Below, in pieces: positions 19,101 through 26,873 of a DNA stretch of 64,000 bases; position 1 is the first letter of the stretch, and every line of letters starts with the position of its first letter. Origin of the DNA: Photobacterium lutimaris (lineage in GTDB: Bacteria > Pseudomonadota > Gammaproteobacteria > Enterobacterales > Vibrionaceae); assembly GCF_003025555.1 (NCBI RefSeq), contig NZ_PYMH01000001.1, forward strand, positions 930,001-994,000, given 5' to 3'. The notes beneath the pieces were generated by a model. That model was not told where the DNA came from, did no database searches, and worked only from the letters and a program-made list of their open reading frames with translations. A program made the position numbers and the translations under genes.

Positions 19101-19434
19101 CAGAGCTTTCTTTCGCAGCTCTATCACAGGCGTCATTATTCCAGACGTGAAGGCTGTAGTTGTTGTAGCTTGACAACGATTTAGCATGGCTATTTTTCGC
19201 CACCATATAAATCACAGCTTCGTCCGCACCGGCTTTAATCGGCTCTTCTACCGAACCACTTTGAGGTAGAAAAGCGGTAGGGCCATCGGTTTCTGGCAGT
19301 TCAATATCAATCGCCGGTGGATTCGTTGTATCAAACTTACCATCAGCAGACGATGAGCTATTACAGCCGACAATAACAAATGCAGAACACAGTGGAATCA
19401 CGGCTTTTGCAACCGTTGATAGTTTAAAGTTCAC
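16120..19434 (-). CDS. pulA: Pullulanase-type alpha-1,6-glucosidase, lipoprotein
   Basis: The 1104-aa enzyme begins with a lipoprotein signal (VIVGC, Cys24), so it is membrane-anchored and exported. Residues about 65-160 look like a starch-binding PUD/CBM41 module, about 320-400 like a CBM48/isoamylase N-domain (FNVWAPSAQNV), and the GH13 barrel follows with MDVVYNHT (region I, about 618), the nucleophile Asp694 in FRFDLMGHHP, the acid/base Glu723 in YGEGWN, and Asp854 in SKHDNQ. YESHVRDF near 444 is the pullulanase signature. It debranches pullulan, glycogen or starch. The downstream side has a strong terminator; upstream is a beta-barrel gene in the same direction, 347 bp away. Confidence 0.93.
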   Translation of the reverse strand: MNFKLSTVAKAVIPLCSAFVIVGCNSSSSADGKFDTTNPPAIDIELPETDGPTAFLPQSGSVEEPIKAGADEAVIYMVAKNSHAKSLSSYNNYSLHVWNNDACDRAAKESSGWDDKSIAPVGVDEFGPYWKLPLKSGSTDCINFIIRDESLSNLSGSDAKIDFNEIKDRTASYVAGSTQAYDDRGDAYVLLFGVANAEAHLVEGHTFIWDGAESADEVRLYVQLEGGFGPNSENKYDAEYIVLEPTVLSADVKAKFPHLANKRAYTIDNSIDMRPVIKAELAAIAVDEEGLVLNGTKVQPAGAFDQLFAAAAADIALGAVIDGNATQFNVWAPSAQNVVTVLFDDNKEELGRLQMNYDEASGVWSLETDKAPSGTYFRYLVDVFHPVSGKVESYQVTDPYSLSLSMNSEYSQVIDLDDPDLKPQGWDDLKRPIDQSNPAQFVIYESHVRDFSAQDESTAANARGKFIAFSQPDTVPVNHLKSLSESGVTHLHLLPIFDIATINENPNEAANIEEPFSKLCDVNAAVKSSPFSKYCASDMTIAQALEEVKQDDSEANPVVQALNRFVSDADGFNWGYDPFHYTVPEGSYSTNPDGPQRIKELREAVMAVKNDIGMNVVMDVVYNHTNSAGPEARTSVLDKLVPWYYQRLNPVTGNVENTTCCSNTAPERAMFEKMISDSLVVWSRDYKIDSFRFDLMGHHPLDQMQRSLLEVQKVDPNTYFYGEGWNFGEVENDALFVQATQPNLGGTGIGSFSDRLRDAVRGGSPFDSKEGIRKTQGFGNGAFVQPNEISDVTKEVALHLADLTRLGMAGNLKDFRFVDSKGETIRGDELDYNKQPAGYAVNPTEIQNYVSKHDNQTLWDNNQYKIGYDVTVGERVRMQAVSIATAMLGQGMPFTHMGSELLRSKSMQRDSYDSGDWYNLVDFTLNDNNWDKGLPRKDKDGDNYALIDEVISSAGANAKPTQADMTAMVEYFKELALLRKSYPLITLGTGEEVNKRVDFHNTGSAQTPGLIVMSIDNGTASGTDRDSNLDGLVIVINATDKAQDINWVTDLTLSPYHTSALASQASVVDAANGVVAKVPAWTPAVFEIPRKEGVRGQGIPVSKK

Positions 19435-19781
19435 GAGATTTTTCCCTTTATACTCATAATTTTATGGGGGGAAGTATAAAATTTGAGTTTTAATTATGGC
19501 GTGAACAATACTGAACCTATGGCTCAGCATACTGTGACCGAAAGCACTAAAATGTAGTTTATTAACAACGCTTCATATTCTTTTGGGCTATATATCACTG
19601 TTTGTACAGCGTGAATAATATGCAGCCGCTGCTATTTAAACCCGCAAAGTAACAAAATGTAACCCACCGACTTTACAACAAGTTCTCACGAAACATCGCC
19701 ATAGGTATATTTAGGGCAAACAAAGCCCGGCATTGGCCGGGCGGATAATTTGTCAACATGTGCTGCCGTGACAATAAAGGG
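19435..19781. promoter_or_regulatory. Upstream region of the pullulanase, with terminator of the gene before it
   Basis: The stretch holds a GC-rich hairpin (GCCCGG...CCGGGC, 19725-19742) that ends the minus-strand beta-barrel gene. The rest should carry the pullulanase promoter; no clear MalT-like box (GGATGA on either strand) was noticed. Confidence 0.5.
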
Positions 19782-21005
19782 TTAATCAAGTGCCATACTC
19801 AGTCCAACAGAGATGGTATAGGCTGATAAATCATCATGCCATATCAGTTGACTTGCTTCAGCATACCCATACCAGTCTTTACTCAAAGCCCCTGATATAC
19901 CAAAGTGTACGCGGCCGTAAACGTCATCGTCTGATTCAATCACAATCGGTAAGATACTGCCTGAATAGTTTGATTTAAGCTGTGAAATGATCCGCTCTTT
20001 ACCACTGGCAATATCGTAATGAAGGTACCCTTTCGCATAAGGTTGGAACACACCAAAAGGCGTTCTAAAAGGGTGAGAGATACTCATACCGGTGATCAGC
20101 ATGGTTGATTCTAACGCATCAACATCTTCAATCTTCGAAAAGAGATAACTTGAATTGTTCAATGACAACCTTTCTTCATAACGGTCGGTATCTGACAAGG
20201 TATATTGCAAGCTGCTTTCAAACGCCACATTCAAATAGTTGTAATCAAAAATATACCCCGCTCCCAGCGAGAAAACCCAAATATCAGAGTCTGCTTCGTT
20301 GGTGTTGCTCACAACAGGATCGGTATATAACGTTACTCTTCGCTCTATGTCGGTATCCATTACCGCATAGCTCGCATTAAAGTCGATAAACCAAGCATCT
20401 TTGAAATAGGTAAAATACCCCGACGCTATCAAGCCATCAATTTCGGTATCACTGCCTTCAGACAATGGTTTGTAAAATGGCAATCCCAACGTAAGACCGA
20501 ATAAGTATTGGTTCTGGAACAGGTAATCACCACCTAGGGTCAATGAATAACCACTGTGATCCTGCTCTACCGATTTGTTAAGCGATGCATTATCTACAAG
20601 GGCAGTATTATCAACCCGTATATAGCCAGCAACTTGTGAGTGGTAACCGTCGCCAAACACACTGGTGTCTGACAACGCTTTCTCTGGTAAACCCGGAGGA
20701 GTGTATACCGATAGAGGGTCATTGCTATATAAAGGTACATAGCCGTAGGAAGAGCGGCTAGCGTGCCTAACTCCGACCGACTTTGCATGACTATTTAATG
20801 ATCGGTATTTCTTATCAACTTTATCACCGCGGACATGGCTTGCCATGCCTTTAATTTCTGCCATTGCTGTATCAACTTCCGCTGAAAACTTTTTCGCAAA
20901 TGCCCCATCAAATAGATCAGAACCTTGAGCATTAGTAGCCGTTACAGAAAATACGATACAGATTATGGGCATGCAGAAAGTTGCCCTTACGACTAACGCA
21001 ATCAT
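19782..21005 (-). CDS. Outer-membrane beta-barrel protein, autotransporter-domain-like
   Basis: The 407-aa protein has a signal peptide (MIALVVRATFCMPIICIVFS, cleavage near residue 28) and then a polar linker to about 120. From about 150 to the end it shows alternating aromatic strands (YSLTLGGDYLFQNQYLFGLT, WFIDFNASYAVMD, VFSLGAGYIFDYNYLNVAF) spaced as in the 12-strand autotransporter translocator. No long passenger domain is present, so it is either a stand-alone barrel or a short-passenger protein. The final residues (TISVGLSMALD) do not end in the aromatic residue typical of many outer-membrane proteins. It is divergent from a membrane-bound regulator. Confidence 0.65.
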   Translation of the reverse strand: MIALVVRATFCMPIICIVFSVTATNAQGSDLFDGAFAKKFSAEVDTAMAEIKGMASHVRGDKVDKKYRSLNSHAKSVGVRHASRSSYGYVPLYSNDPLSVYTPPGLPEKALSDTSVFGDGYHSQVAGYIRVDNTALVDNASLNKSVEQDHSGYSLTLGGDYLFQNQYLFGLTLGLPFYKPLSEGSDTEIDGLIASGYFTYFKDAWFIDFNASYAVMDTDIERRVTLYTDPVVSNTNEADSDIWVFSLGAGYIFDYNYLNVAFESSLQYTLSDTDRYEERLSLNNSSYLFSKIEDVDALESTMLITGMSISHPFRTPFGVFQPYAKGYLHYDIASGKERIISQLKSNYSGSILPIVIESDDDVYGRVHFGISGALSKDWYGYAEASQLIWHDDLSAYTISVGLSMALD

Positions 21006-21323
21006 ATTGCCCCCAAAACTTTCACGCCACTTAATTTTCTAAGCTCTACGATGTGGCTTATAGTTATGAGTGTAGATAACCGCTAGGGACTAAGAGCACG
21101 AATTGCCCTGTCGTCGCAAAAACTATACAAACCTCTTTTTTTAATATTGAAAATTTTCTAATTCGAATAATTTTATCTGTGCAAGAAAGTAAAATAATAC
21201 TAACAGTGTAGTCGTCAAACTTGATATGTGGCAAAATCATCAAACTATAGAATTACTTACACCTTAAAATTAAACGGTCCTTCACCTTTACATTACGACA
21301 ACATATGACACTGAGCGCAATTC
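21006..21323. promoter_or_regulatory. Divergent promoter region between barrel protein and ToxR-like regulator
   Basis: This 318-bp AT-rich intergenic region separates two genes reading apart. It must hold both promoters. No clear operator repeats were recognised beyond general A/T runs. Confidence 0.45.
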
Positions 21324-22649
21324 ATGTCTAAGAAAGTTAAAGCTTCGGCTCACATAGCACAGATTTCGGATAGCTTTTTCTTCGACTGCCAAAAAAAAAC
21401 ACTATTCACTATATTGGGTATTGTTTCTCTCAATCGTGCAGAGAAAGAAGTGCTTTTTCGCCTCGTCAGCCAAACGCCAAATATCCTTAACAAGGAAACG
21501 CTTCTATCTGCAGGCTGGGCAAGAAAAGAAGTGGCTGAAACCTCACTATTTCAAACAATCCGCACCCTAAGAATAAAACTCAAGGAGGAAAAAGTCGGTC
21601 AGTATATTGAACTTATCCCTCGCATGGGCTACCGCGTCAATATACAGCGTCAACTTACAGCTGATGAATACCATGCCCTTACCAACACACCCAAACTAAA
21701 AAGCAAAACCAATTCCAGGGTTAGATTAACCTTCGTTCTAACCCTCGCTCTAGCGGCTTGTACGGTATTGATAGGGTTCTTAGCCAGTAGTAAACCCACT
21801 GACTATAAATACAAACTCGTTAATGATAAAAAAAACAACACCATTGTTTTTCTGTCAATGAACCAAGATGATTTCGACTACCTGCTAAAGGCAACGGATA
21901 TATTCATTACGCCAGGCAACCTCAGTAATAAGCTGATGTTTATCCATAAATTAGACAATGAATTTTCGATTGCGATTTGCGATAAAACCCCTGAAGGCTG
22001 TGATATCGACACAGCACATGCGATCAGCTTTAACCATTCACAGTTGAGCACAATATGGGATCTGCTTGGTAATTACTTACCTAAAGTACCACCTCTAGCT
22101 GCAATGAATGTGTTAAAAGACAATACTGCTATCCAGTCTGGGGTTAAGTCCTATAACATTTTCCTTGAAAAGGGTGATTTCACAACTCACCTTTCACACC
22201 ACTTCGTCAATCTGGTCGACGAAGCAACATGGCTGTTCACAACAATCAATTACCGGCCAAATGCCGACCAGAGCGCGTTTATCGCGGCTTCATTTCGTGG
22301 TGGTCGTTCAATCATGAACAAGCACAGCAAAATGCCATTTCTGATCACCATTAATAACTATCCAGAATATTTTTACTGGGTACTCAGCCCTTCAGACAAA
22401 AAACAACTCGGTATCAAACCACCGACTCAGCAAGAAATTAACACTAACGATTTCAACATTGAAGTCGATGAATACACGAGCTATCTCCTATACCGACAAA
22501 GTCAATTGCAACTTTGGTTATCAGAAGGCTACGGCTTTCACTGGTTCAACAAAGATGGAAATAATCCCCATGTATTCAGCTTACTGATGGAGGGAGATAA
22601 ACGCTCTGCACTTCCCATCGAGTTCGAGCAGTCAACAGCACACCATTAA
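21324..22649 (+). CDS. ToxR/CadC-like membrane-anchored winged-helix regulator
   Basis: The 441-aa protein has an OmpR/PhoB-type winged helix at residues about 20-108 (LNRAEKEVLFRLV, TSLFQTIRTLRIKL, YIELIPRMGYRV), a basic linker, one membrane segment at about 133-155 (LTFVLTLALAACTVLIGFL), and a periplasmic sensor domain of about 280 residues. Two cysteines in the sensor (CDKTPEGCD) could respond to redox. This architecture senses a periplasmic signal and acts at nearby promoters. The divergent beta-barrel gene is the natural candidate target; that is inferred from position only. Confidence 0.8.
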   Translation: MSKKVKASAHIAQISDSFFFDCQKKTLFTILGIVSLNRAEKEVLFRLVSQTPNILNKETLLSAGWARKEVAETSLFQTIRTLRIKLKEEKVGQYIELIPRMGYRVNIQRQLTADEYHALTNTPKLKSKTNSRVRLTFVLTLALAACTVLIGFLASSKPTDYKYKLVNDKKNNTIVFLSMNQDDFDYLLKATDIFITPGNLSNKLMFIHKLDNEFSIAICDKTPEGCDIDTAHAISFNHSQLSTIWDLLGNYLPKVPPLAAMNVLKDNTAIQSGVKSYNIFLEKGDFTTHLSHHFVNLVDEATWLFTTINYRPNADQSAFIAASFRGGRSIMNKHSKMPFLITINNYPEYFYWVLSPSDKKQLGIKPPTQQEINTNDFNIEVDEYTSYLLYRQSQLQLWLSEGYGFHWFNKDGNNPHVFSLLMEGDKRSALPIEFEQSTAHH

Positions 22650-22785
22650 GATCAACGCAACAACAAGCACATCAGTCTCACTTTTTTGTGGCCAATAGAC
22701 CAAGATAAGTGATTGCGAATCGCGCCAGATGTAAATAACATGTTAAAGTGTTCATCTATAAAGACCATGGATGGGAGGCAAGCTA

Positions 22786-23073
22786 ATGATACTCAGACAA
22801 GCGATTTATCACTTCTTCTACCACTTGAGAGTGTTTTTCAACTTAACTTTCAAGCCATTACTCGGCCTTATTGCTGTCGGTATGGTTACTTCAATCCTAC
22901 TGCTACTGTCAGCCAAAACCCAACTAGCCGGTACCTTGATCTTCGTCGGTTGTATAGCAACCGCACTGTGGATCACGCTTATTCATTGCTATTATTCGGC
23001 AATTTTAAACTGGTCTGATACGCGCAAGGAAGACGCTTCGGTCATTGAGTTCCCAAATAAGCCGCTAAAATAG
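22786..23073 (+). CDS. Small membrane protein, 95 aa
   Basis: I place the start at ATG 22786, seven bases after GGGAGG, rather than the ATG at 22771 that lies before that ribosome site. The 95-aa product has two hydrophobic segments (residues about 20-41 and 46-68) and a charged C-terminus (DTRKEDASVIEFPNKPLK). An overlapping 101-aa ORF in another frame has no ribosome site. Function unknown. It converges on the ppiC remnant with a shared terminator. Confidence 0.65.
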   Translation: MILRQAIYHFFYHLRVFFNLTFKPLLGLIAVGMVTSILLLLSAKTQLAGTLIFVGCIATALWITLIHCYYSAILNWSDTRKEDASVIEFPNKPLK

Positions 23074-23094
23074 TCGTGTAATTCAGATACTAAA

Positions 23095-23132
23095 ATGCCC
23101 ACTTAATATTACCTCGCAACTTAAGTGGGCAT
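23095..23132. terminator. Terminator shared by the small membrane protein gene and ppiC
   Basis: ATGCCCACTTAA and TTAAGTGGGCAT form a 12-bp stem between the two convergent units. It is the original ppiC terminator, left behind when the island split the gene. Confidence 0.75.
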
Positions 23133-23152
23133 TCAAAATCATTTGTCGCTGA

Positions 23153-23251
23153 TCAGGTACGCCACAGCACCTTCACGATATGCCAGCCGAATTTGGTTTT
23201 CACAAGCTGAGGTGTAATCGTCTCACCTTGGAAGACCGCTTTATCAAACTG
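23153..23251 (-). pseudogene. ppiC: ppiC 3' remnant (last 30-31 codons), cut by the island
   Basis: Read on the minus strand the sequence encodes the end of a PpiC parvulin: QFDKAVFQGETITP, then a stretch ending HIVKVLWRT and the stop at 23153-23155. It matches residues 61-92 of the intact copy at 31806-32084. Upstream of Gln the frame runs into unrelated island sequence (THTQF...). The missing first 62 codons are 28.8 kb away at 52079-52261, on the same strand and in phase, so this is one gene split by insertion, not a duplication. Confidence 0.92.
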
Positions 23252-23275
23252 AGTATGTGTTATAACCCGTTTATC
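23225..23275. other. Left attachment junction of the island
   Basis: The chromosome/island boundary falls in the ppiC codons for Gln-Phe-Asp-Lys. In ppiC sense both junctions share CA.TT.GA.AA; the two-base crossover of a serine integrase must be among these (TT is at 23247-23248 on this side). The inner arm GTTATAACCCGTTT (23259-23272) is roughly mirrored by AAAACGTTAACTACG at the right junction (52056-52070), as expected of the two arms of an attP site. Confidence 0.7.
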
Positions 23276-23279
23276 TGAG

Positions 23280-23783
23280 CTATTGAACCCCTGCTCGATC
23301 ATGAACAGTTGGAATCTTCGCTTTCAAATCACGAGTTAAGACTAATAAGTTCTTACAAGGAAGCTCAATCGAAGCATAGTCGCCTGATTTATGGGCTTGA
23401 CTACATGTCGTAGCATAGTCACGTAAGCATTCGACTATAGATCTGTCCACTGTTCCATCTACTTTGTTGGCGAGATTCGTCACCTCGACGCTCATCTGTT
23501 CTAAATTCCTGCTGCCTGAGGAAATGTATGCCTTGGGATAAAGTAGTCTCATACGCTCACTCAATTCGTCACTTGAGTTTGCAGGAACCTCACCATCTGC
23601 GAGATCAAAGTATGAACGTTCTTCTTTGTGAAGCCATTGAGCACACTGTACATGCCTCTCAAGAACCTCTTCAACTTCGTTGTAGTAAGGTAAAAAGAAG
23701 TCCTTATGATTCTTCTCCTTATCCCTAAGCTTCTGCTTAACCCAAGAAATAATACGTCCAAAGGTACTTACTTCTGATGCCAT
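23280..23783 (-). CDS. Unknown helical protein, paralogue A (167 aa)
   Basis: I do not recognise this family. The protein is rich in charged helices and has no signal or membrane segment. It aligns along its length with the product of the next gene upstream (23815-24315): shared N-terminal W(V/L)..KLR.KE.N.K....YY.E.E.....HVQ...WL, a central LEQM.V.V.NL...D..VD, and a near-identical C-terminal tail K-x-K-I-P-T-V-H. It is the outermost gene of the island on this side, 29 bp from the boundary, and forms an operon with its paralogue. Confidence 0.75.
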   Translation of the reverse strand: MASEVSTFGRIISWVKQKLRDKEKNHKDFFLPYYNEVEEVLERHVQCAQWLHKEERSYFDLADGEVPANSSDELSERMRLLYPKAYISSGSRNLEQMSVEVTNLANKVDGTVDRSIVECLRDYATTCSQAHKSGDYASIELPCKNLLVLTRDLKAKIPTVHDRAGVQ

Positions 23784-23814
23784 TTGACTACCATAATGAG
23801 TGACTTAATGCAGA

Positions 23815-24315
23815 TTACTGAATAGCGCTCTTGCTATGAACAGTCGGAATCTTCCCTTTCAAATCTCGCACCAATTTCAAAAGATTCTTAGATTGATCGA
23901 CTAGGAAATGATACTCGCCAAGTTCATCCGCCTCTGCAAGATTTCTTGAATAATCCTTGAGGCTATCAATCAAGGCTGGATCCACAGCATCATCAATTCG
24001 GGCAACCAAGTTGATCACGTCAACTCGCATTTGCTCAAGTGACTTACCATTAGCAATTTGAGCTGCATTCTTATGTACCCATTCATTATGAGCTTGAGTT
24101 TCACGAAAAGATTCTTCGATCTGCTCCTCAGTGAAACCAGTATAAGTATGACATTCATCGCCTAACCAATTGATAACTTGTACGTGCTCAACCACTAGTT
24201 TTTCAGCTTCTTCGTAGTAAGGTGCATAATAAGCCTTTAGATTATGTTCCTTTTGGCGTAATTTACTTAATAACCAACCACCAAGCCTAGATAACACACC
24301 TATCTCAGCTGCCAT
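23815..24315 (-). CDS. Unknown helical protein, paralogue B (166 aa)
   Basis: The paralogue of the 23280-23783 product, transcribed just before it with a 31-bp gap. I start at ATG 24315 (MAAEIGVLS), which follows a GAGG ribosome site; a GTG two codons upstream is possible. The tail LRDLKGKIPTVHSKSAIQ matches LTRDLKAKIPTVHDRAGVQ of paralogue A (a strongly kept C-terminal peptide in otherwise diverged proteins). Function unknown; two paralogous soluble subunits side by side would suit a heteromer. Confidence 0.75.
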   Translation of the reverse strand: MAAEIGVLSRLGGWLLSKLRQKEHNLKAYYAPYYEEAEKLVVEHVQVINWLGDECHTYTGFTEEQIEESFRETQAHNEWVHKNAAQIANGKSLEQMRVDVINLVARIDDAVDPALIDSLKDYSRNLAEADELGEYHFLVDQSKNLLKLVRDLKGKIPTVHSKSAIQ

Positions 24316-24491
24316 AAACACCTCATTATTTACTCAATAACCTAGCTAAAGCAGGGTTATTTTCAATCCTGCATCTAACTACCTAACTTAACTATGTTTT
24401 TGCTAATCAAGTATGCCGTATTACCTATGGCAGTTGAATCATTTTCTTTCAAAATAATGTACTATGGGCAAAACTATCAGTCACGATCGAT

Positions 24492-25067
24492 ATGAACTAC
24501 TACAACGAAAACGCAAAAGAATTCTTTGACGGTACAATTGATGTTGATATGAGTACTTTGTACCAAAAATTTGTTCCTCTACTTCCTAATAAAGGCCATA
24601 TACTCGATGCAGGTTGTGGCTCAGGTCGTGATACTAAAGCCTTTATCCAAAAAGGCTTTTCCGTTTATGGTATTGATGCGAGCGAAGACCTATCTAAACT
24701 TGCAGAAGAACTGACAGGTCAAAGAGTAGAAGTAACTCGATTCCAAGATTTCCAATCAGATAGTCTCTTTGATGGCGTTTGGGCATGTGCTTCTCTTCTA
24801 CATGTTCCGATGTCTGAGCTGTCGCTTTCATTTAGTAATCTAGCAGCCCCATTGAAAGCAAATGGCATCTTCTATTGTTCATTCAAATATGGAAATGATG
24901 AGGTGCAGCGTAATGGTCGAAACTTTACCAACCTCAACGAGTTGCTCCTTGAGCAAGTTATCAGTGGTTCAACTTTGAAGGTACTTAAAACTTGGTGTAC
25001 TTCAGACTTGCGTAAAGGTCGTGAGAATGAAAAGTGGCTCAATGCTATCTTAGTAAAGGAAAGCTGA
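24492..25067 (+). CDS. Class I SAM-dependent methyltransferase
   Basis: The 191-aa protein has methyltransferase motif I ILDAGCGSGRD at residues 37-47, an acidic residue after strand 2 (YGIDAS near 59), and the motif IV-like region VWACASLLHVPMSEL near 96. It resembles small-molecule methyltransferases of the UbiE/TehB kind; no DNA-methylase motif (DPPY or NPPF) is present, so it should not be taken for a restriction methylase. The stop codon overlaps the start of an HNH endonuclease gene by one base, so the two are translationally coupled. Confidence 0.85.
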   Translation: MNYYNENAKEFFDGTIDVDMSTLYQKFVPLLPNKGHILDAGCGSGRDTKAFIQKGFSVYGIDASEDLSKLAEELTGQRVEVTRFQDFQSDSLFDGVWACASLLHVPMSELSLSFSNLAAPLKANGIFYCSFKYGNDEVQRNGRNFTNLNELLLEQVISGSTLKVLKTWCTSDLRKGRENEKWLNAILVKES

Positions 25068-26065
25068 TGGACTTCACTAACGAAGACTTCTTCAAAGGAA
25101 TCATTTTGTTTGGCTTAAATAATGCCACCTACAAAATGGGTTTAGCCCAAACACTTCTAAAAGCATCACGGAGCAAACAGAATGTGATTTATTGGGGTGA
25201 TCTTGCAGAAAGTTACTTTGACTCATACCTCACAAGGCTTGAGACTAACCCTATGCCACAGCAAGGTAATCCTAATCGCCTTACGAAAATGGAGCGAATT
25301 GTAAAGGAGTTCCAATTAGGAGTAACCAATCGCAATGAGGCAATCAAGAAGGTTGCTGACACTGCATTCGAAGACGTTGTACCTAGATTCCAAACTATTG
25401 GGACTGACAAGCGCATTGTAGCTGACTATTTCTATGAGATTGATACTAATAACAAACTAGTCCTCAAAGATACATTGTTAAACTTTGAAGAAGATCAACT
25501 AGACACTCTAGATAGTGAAATTATGGCTCGGTGGGGTCTACTGGAAGGTGCGTTCAGCATCAATCAATCAGACTTTAAACTAGCAAATGACATTCGTGAG
25601 ATTTACCTAAAGGATGGGTATGATCGCAAAGCACTAACGAACAACATCCCTTTCCTATCAGGTTACCAAGGTAATACATGTTTCTATTGTGGTGAGCCTA
25701 TGGGTTCAGATATTCACGTCGATCATGTGCTGCCACGGCAAGTAGTTAGCCACGATGAAATATGGAATTTAGTCCTTGCGCACAAAGACTGTAACTTGCT
25801 GAAATCAGATAGGTTAGTTGGTAAGCATTTTATTGAAAAGCTAATCAAGCGAAATGAAAACATCATGGGTAGTAACCACCCATGGAAAGCTCAGATAAGT
25901 AATGATCTCGGTACAACGCCTAGAAGAAGAGCAATGTCTCTACAACGTCACTATGACAATGTGAAAACTGTACTTGGTCAGTATTATTGGGGAGGTACTG
26001 AGTCTTATAACCCAGCAACCGACCCATTTTTCAGGCGACTAATCACTGTCTTGAACAATAAGTGA
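25067..26065 (+). CDS. HNH endonuclease
   Basis: The start is ATG 25067, inside TGATG at the end of the methyltransferase gene and after AAGGA. The 332-aa product has an HNH nuclease domain at about residues 200-250: zinc Cys205 and Cys208 (CFYC), Asp219-His220 in VDHVLP, Asn234 in EIWNL, and CN..K at 242-246. The first 190 residues are a helical domain of unknown fold that probably gives specificity. With the coupled methyltransferase it forms a two-gene unit that looks like a defence or modification system, but I know of no named system with this pair. Confidence 0.87.
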   Translation: MDFTNEDFFKGIILFGLNNATYKMGLAQTLLKASRSKQNVIYWGDLAESYFDSYLTRLETNPMPQQGNPNRLTKMERIVKEFQLGVTNRNEAIKKVADTAFEDVVPRFQTIGTDKRIVADYFYEIDTNNKLVLKDTLLNFEEDQLDTLDSEIMARWGLLEGAFSINQSDFKLANDIREIYLKDGYDRKALTNNIPFLSGYQGNTCFYCGEPMGSDIHVDHVLPRQVVSHDEIWNLVLAHKDCNLLKSDRLVGKHFIEKLIKRNENIMGSNHPWKAQISNDLGTTPRRRAMSLQRHYDNVKTVLGQYYWGGTESYNPATDPFFRRLITVLNNK

Positions 26066-26085
26066 TGAGCGAGAACGTAGGACTG

Positions 26086-26873
26086 TTAACGAACAGGAAT
26101 ACGTTCTTTGTTTTTGAGTTTGCCTTTAAGTGCAGGTGGTAGTTTACCTCTGTACTTACATGACTTTTCGTCTTCCTCACCTTTATACCCATCGCAAGCG
26201 ACAAATAATGAGTACTTCCCTGTCCTTGCGACCTTTGGTGATTTACAACGTGGGCATAGTTGAAACTTACTCTTACATGTCAGGCACTCTGCATGTTTGG
26301 CTTTCTTGATTGCTAGACCATCACACTCGTGACAATCAACAGCTTCAGTCAAACATCCTAAACCAGTCGAACATACATAGACTCCACGCTCTCCACTCTT
26401 TGGCTTCATATAGCCCGTTTTACACTTAGGACACTTACGAGCCGCTAGCTTTTCCTTCGTAAAGTTGTCTGAGATAACCTCAAGGTCATACCCTTGACTC
26501 AGTAGTTCAAGAACAAACTCAGATGGCTCTTTTGGGTCCGCGACAAGGTAACACCTTTTCTTAGAACGAGTTATGGCTACATAGAATAATCTACGCTCTT
26601 CAGCATGAGGGAAACTGTCAATTGTTGGCATCAAAGCACTAACAATCTCATTCTCCTTCCTCTCAGTTGGGAAGCCAAAGTACCCTTGATTGAGATCTAA
26701 GATAAAGCAATAGTCAGCCTCAAGCCCCTTTGAACCATGTAATGTCCAAAAATCCATCTTGGAAAATCCGTTTCGCTTAGTAAAGCGTTTAGCAGCAGCA
26801 TCCTTTGTTTTCCTATAGCGAGATAGAATTCCAACAGAAGCATTAGGATCTTCTTCATAGATTTTACGTATCT
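26086..26873 (-). pseudogene. HelD-like helicase, C-terminal fragment with zinc ribbons
   Basis: From just after a TGA at about 26873 the frame encodes IRKIYEEDPNASVGILSRYR, then helicase motif V (TLHGSKGLEADYCFILDL) and motif VI (EERRLFYVAITRSKKRCYLV), as at the end of E. coli helicase IV. Added after it is a module of about 120 residues with several C..C pairs (CPKCKTGYMKPKSG, CHECDG, CPRCKSPK, CDGYKGEEDEKSC) like topoisomerase-type zinc ribbons. An ATG at 26757 could restart translation but would give no ATPase. The start of this gene is 26864-28096; the middle is gone. Confidence 0.8.

Noticed and set aside
24492..26065. Classic type II restriction-modification system
   Set aside because: The methyltransferase lacks the (D/N/S)PP(Y/F) catalytic motif of DNA N-methylases and the PCQ motif of C5 methylases.
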